64,000 nucleotides of DNA from Emydura subglobosa. Its lineage: Eukaryota; Chordata; Testudines; Chelidae. The notes under the pieces are model-generated. The model was not told where the DNA came from and did not search any database. It worked only from the letters and a program-made list of their open reading frames with translations. The position numbers were made by a program, and so were the translations under genes. The stretch spans positions 24,568,959 to 24,632,958 of the forward strand of contig ML679959.1 in assembly GCA_007922225.1 (NCBI GenBank). The letters are read 5' to 3'. Shown piece after piece: positions 60,901 through 64,000 of the stretch. Within the stretch, counting starts at the first letter, position 1. Each line of letters starts with the position of its first letter.

Positions 60901-62489
60901 ACCACTTCTGACTGCCGGGCGGGGTGCACGGCCCCTGTGGGGGCGGGAGGGAACTCCCCAGCCGTCCCATCCAGGGGGACCCATTGAGGGGAGCTCCCGG
61001 CGGAACAGGGGTGCCAGACGCTCCGAGGCCAGCTTCGGGAGGCGGCTGCACTGGTGTGAGGGGCCCGGAGGGGAGACCGGCTCCCCGAGAGTCCTGCCTG
61101 GCCTCGCCCCGACTGGCTCCAGAGCCCCCATCGTGTGGGGATTCCTGGAATGAGAGCTAGCGTTCCCAGGCTGCTGCCCTCTGGAGCTCTACCGAGCTCC
61201 CGGCTGGGCTCCATCCCCAGGAAGCGGGGCAGCGATAGGGGAGGATAAATGGCTTCCTTTGCCGGCCACATGGCTTGCACTCCCATCCCGCCGATAAGGA
61301 GCGATTGCGCCACGAACGACTCTGCTTCGGCGGGGGTGGCCTCGGCACAGCCAGGCTCCAGGTCGAGGGCAGCGTCACACGCGGCTTAGAGCGTTCGGGG
61401 GAATGCCAGTGTCCTCTGTACACCGCGTCCTGGAAACCCCTCCCGGCCCAGGGCAGCTCCAGCCAGAGGCTTCACCCGGGCACCCACCACGTCCTGGTTC
61501 CACAGCAAAGGGCCTGGCAGCTCCAGAGACGGCGACCTGTCCGGCTGTGCTGCTGCCGGCACCACTCTGCCAGGGCGGCGATTCCCCGCACTCGGAGCCC
61601 TGGGTCTCCAGCAGAGACCCGCCACTTCCAGCGCGGGTCCCGGCCTGTGGGAGAGCTCACGCGGTCACTGTGAGCTGAGGAGCTGCCAGGCATCTCCCCT
61701 TGGGTTCCCTGGCAGAGGCTCCTTGCTACGCAGCCGCTTTGAGTATCCTAGGCCTTGCCCTACACAGCCTGCCCCTCCCTCCCCATCACTCCTGCCCTGC
61801 CCCTCTGCCCCCATTACCCCCATCCAGCTCTGCCCTGCCCCTCCCTCCCCATCACTCCTGTCCAGCCCTGCCCTGCCCTGCCCCTCTGCCCCCATTACCC
61901 CCATCCAGCCCTGCGCTGCCCCTCCATCCCCATCAACCCTGCCTGGCCACTGCCCCTCCATTGCCACCAGCCCCATTTGACCCACTGCCCCTCCATCCAC
62001 ATCAGCCCTGCCTGACCCTTCCCCTGCTCCTCCATCCCCACCAGCCCAGCCCTGCCCTCCCGTCCCCTTACCCCGCCCCTCCAGCCCCAGCCCCAGGGGT
62101 GAGAAGGTGTGAGAGACGCCCCATTCACCCGTGGGGACGAGATGCTCTGTGGTGGCTGGGGGAGGGGGCAGCCTGCCTAGAGCCCTGCCCCTGGGGGTTG
62201 TGCTCGATGACGGGGGGCAGGTGGGGCGTCTCGTGCCAACGCAGTCACTGGCGTTACCAGGCTGGGAGGTGCCCAGCCAATAGCTCTGAGGCCTACGTCC
62301 CAGGGGGACAGAAGACCAAGCCCTGGAGGTGCGCAGGGGCCAGTCCTGCCCTGGACCTAGCAGGGCCCCCTCTGGCGCTCTGTCTCTGCGGCTGCCCCCT
62401 GCCCGCGGGTGAGACTCCACCCCACCACGCCCAGACCTAGGGCACATCCCCCCCCCGGCCCCAGCCCAGCACTCACTGTTCAGCTCCAT
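57968..62489 (-). CDS. THPO: Thrombopoietin, short form of 199 aa, 5 coding exons
   Basis: Coding exons in transcript order are 62489-62477, 59772-59645, 59181-59095, 58608-58444 and 58174-57968 (TGA stop), with GT-AG introns of phases 1, 0, 0 and 0. THPO is the secreted four-helix cytokine that drives megakaryocyte growth through MPL. Residues 1-23 form a signal peptide with core LLLLTAFLL. The mature part begins near PARLVCDN and contains SQCQELP, MVDFSLREWKT (human VDFSLGEWKT), AVMAAQGQL (human GVMAARGQL) and VYRQLVQGKLHFLF (human FQHLLRGKVRFLM). Cysteines are at 28, 50, 106 and 176, matching the four disulfide cysteines of mammalian THPO. The tiny first coding exon (MELN plus one base) resembles human MELT. 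Mammalian THPO has 353 residues; here the frame stops 23 residues after the last cysteine, so the long glycosylated tail is absent. An in-frame ATG nine codons upstream (62,514-62,516) could also serve. Location beside POLR2H supports THPO over its relative EPO. Confidence -1.
58828..58842 (-). promoter_or_regulatory. CTCF-like motif in THPO intron 3
   Basis: ACTGCCCCCTGCTGA matches 13 of 14 positions of the reverse CTCF core. Confidence -1.
59382..59591 (+). repeat. 80-bp minisatellite with CTCF-like cores in THPO intron 2
   Basis: The word CCAGCGGGGGGCGCTGTAGG recurs at 59,395, 59,475 and 59,555, an exact 80-bp period. Between the copies lie CAGCTGTGCC and AGTCCCAGCC. The same unit occurs in opposite orientation at 4,070-4,205. 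Each copy matches 13 of 14 positions of the CTCF core consensus. Confidence -1.
59773..62476 (-). other. THPO intron 1
   Basis: A 2.7 kb phase 1 intron. It includes single-copy, AT-richer DNA around 60,240-60,850 and a cytosine-rich tandem array at 61,760-62,080. No exon is visible. The long minus-strand open frame across 61,665-62,810 is a by-product of the repeat and GC content. Confidence -1.
61760..62080. repeat. C-rich imperfect tandem repeat in THPO intron 1
   Basis: Repeated words CTGCCCCTCCCTCCCCATCA, CTGCCCCCATTACCCCCATC and CAGCCCTGCCCTGCC recur irregularly, giving extreme strand asymmetry (pyrimidine-rich on plus, purine-rich on minus, so G-rich in the transcript). Confidence -1.
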
Positions 62490-63920
62490 GCTAAGCTGCC
62501 CGTCTTTGCACTGCATCTTCCTCCCCGGGGCCAGTGGCTGCTCCCCTGCTCCCGGCCGGCTTCCATTGAGGGCGGCGTTAGCCCAGGTTCCCGGCAGGGC
62601 ACGAGGAGCGGACCGCAGAGCGGGGGACAGGAGAGCCCCCGGGTGACGCCGCACGGCTTCCTGTTGTGCTGCTGACCTCCGAGGGCAGGCACGGGGGCTC
62701 GGAGCGCGAGTCCTGGGGAGGCTTCCTGCTTCCCGCGGCTTCTTCTGTACCTTGCAGCACTGGAGTCGGCACAGGGGGCTGGGCTCTCGGAGGCACCCGC
62801 CTCGCTGCACCCACCGGCTGGCGTGGGATGCCGGTCCAGTCGGCTCCCCCTCCGCACTGGCCGGGCCAGGTGCTGGGTGAGCCCCGCGTCCTGCTGGCCC
62901 GGCGTCTCCTGCCCACCTGCTCTCACAGCACGGCTGGCATCAGGAAACGGGGGAGCCCTAGTGCCCCAGACTGTGAACGTCAGGAAGCTGGGGGGCCTGT
63001 CAAAACGCTGGCGCTGGCTCCCCCCGGCCGGCGGCCTGGAAGGATGTCTGCATTGGGCTGCACGGCTGGCTGCTTCCCCCAGACAGCCCCAGGGATCCAG
63101 CCAGACGGTCAGGGCTCAGGGGCTCCTCTCGGCGCGGCTGGAATGGAGATGGTGCAATTAGGGAGGGAAATTCCAGCTCCCAGGCACCCCCTTCGCTCCC
63201 ACCGGCACCAGGATCCTGGCCTGTGGGCCCGTCACCCTCCCGTCCCCCGTCAGCCAATCCAGCCCCTTCTCCAGCCTCCCCAGAGCTTCCGCCAGCCTCA
63301 TCCCTGGGCCCATCACCTGGCCCGGCTCCCGAGCCCCATCCCCTGTGCTGATACCCAGTGCCTCTGGGGCGTCCTGGGTGTCACGCTGGGACTCAGTCGC
63401 CTGCCCCAGTGGGCGCGTGGGGCAGAGCTGAGAAGATTCACAGGGAAGGTTCGGGTCCTAGGCGCCGGCCGTTGCTCTCATCCAGCTGGGGCACCTACAT
63501 GATCCTGTCTGAGCGGCTGCTGGAAAACGCTGGGTCCGGATGGGGCGCAAAGCGCCACGAGAACGGCCAGGCTGGGTCAGGCCCAGGGTCCATCTAACCC
63601 AGCGTCCTGTCTTCCCACCGTGGCCAGTGGCCGGTGCCAAGCAAAGCGGGGGCAGGGTCAACCCGTGCAGTGGGGGGGAGGGAGGTGCAGAGCAGGGGGC
63701 AGGTCCGCAAGGGGGCAGCGGAGGAAGCTGAAGCCGCCACCGAGTCCCCAGGCCCAGGAGGCAGCAGGTGGAATCCTTAGGGACCGAGGAAGGGGCAACT
63801 GTGGGGACGTGGCAGGGCAGGGGGCCAAGGTCCCGGGAGGGGAAGGGGCTGCCCGGGAGCCAGGCATAGGACCGGGGAAGGAGCAGTCCGGGAGCCAGGG
63901 CTCGGCAGGGACCTGACTCT
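62490..63920. other. THPO leader and upstream region
   Basis: The start of the THPO transcript cannot be placed. An in-frame ATG (62,514-62,516) precedes the chosen start by nine codons. A kappa-B-like site GGGAAATTCC lies at 63,165-63,174. A CR1 3' fragment lies at 63,560-63,650. No other gene was seen. Confidence -1.
63545..63655 (-). mobile_element. CR1 LINE 3' tail fragment
   Basis: The reverse complement contains the CR1 3' block typical of turtles: GCCACTGG then GACAGGACGCTGGGTTAGAT and CCTGACCCAG. Strongly truncated, non-coding. Confidence -1.
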
Positions 63921-63957
63921 GGAACTATTTGCTCAATGTTAATTGTTAATGAAAGTC
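63921..63957. promoter_or_regulatory. FOXA / C-EBP / HNF1-like motif block about 1.4 kb upstream of THPO
   Basis: An AT-rich island in GC-rich DNA. TATTTGCTC (63,926-63,934) fits the FOXA consensus TRTTTRYTY. The overlapping TTGCTCAAT (63,929-63,937) differs by one base from the C/EBP palindrome TTGCGCAAT. GTTAATTGTTAAT (63,938-63,950) matches about 11 of 13 positions of the HNF1 consensus. All three are liver-enriched factors, and liver is the main site of THPO production in mammals. Function is inferred from motifs only. Confidence -1.
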
Positions 63958-64000
63958 CCCCGGGGCTGGTTTAACTGTGGAAACCCCGGGCTGCCCCCGC

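Noticed and set aside
59645..62489. Reading this cytokine as EPO
   Set aside because: The N-terminus resembles EPO, but VDFSLREWKT, the four-cysteine spacing, the MELN first exon and the POLR2H neighbour all fit THPO.
61665..62810. Minus-strand open frame of about 381 codons over the THPO first exon
   Set aside because: It reads through the THPO donor site into a C-rich tandem repeat. Only the 13 bases ending at 62,477 belong to the coding sequence.

Overview
This is nuclear DNA from a vertebrate, most likely a turtle. Coding sequence is split by GT-AG introns. The background is GC-rich. Interspersed repeats are CR1-type LINE fragments and tRNA-derived SINE pieces with the head and tail sequences familiar from turtle genomes. 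Two 10-base N runs mark assembly gaps. The species assignment is inferred from the repeats and was not tested by alignment.

Region by region. Bases 1 to about 34,290 contain no protein-coding exon that I can support. They hold GC-rich single-copy DNA, islands of AT-richer, homeodomain-motif-rich sequence that look like conserved non-coding elements, minisatellites with CTCF-like motifs, SINE pieces and one hAT-like non-autonomous DNA transposon (23,348-23,722). A decayed CR1 LINE lies at 34,290-35,540. A 12-exon gene on the minus strand (36,107-51,542) encodes a 494-residue MFSD8/CLN7-like major facilitator transporter. Its introns carry CR1, SINE and endogenous-retrovirus-like debris. A CpG-rich interval of 1.1 kb (51,543-52,682) separates it head-to-head from POLR2H, whose five coding exons (52,683-55,026, plus strand) encode the complete 150-residue RPB8 subunit of RNA polymerases I, II and III. 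POLR2H is followed tail-to-tail by THPO (thrombopoietin) on the minus strand, with five coding exons (57,968-62,489). The predicted protein of 199 residues has all four family cysteines but lacks the long C-terminal domain of mammalian thrombopoietin. The right end (62,490-64,000) is THPO upstream DNA and contains a compact FOXA/C-EBP/HNF1-like motif block, a CR1 tail and a kappa-B-like site.

The POLR2H-THPO adjacency matches the human 3q27 arrangement as I recall it. The MFSD8-like gene sits where I would expect CLCN2 in mammals. The three genes are not a functional pathway. The plausible regulatory coupling is the shared divergent promoter of the transporter and POLR2H. I found no novel multi-gene system. 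The most interesting points are the short thrombopoietin, the liver-type motif block upstream of it, the divergent promoter with a POLR2H upstream ORF, the CTCF-like motifs carried by minisatellites, and the element-rich non-coding left half.
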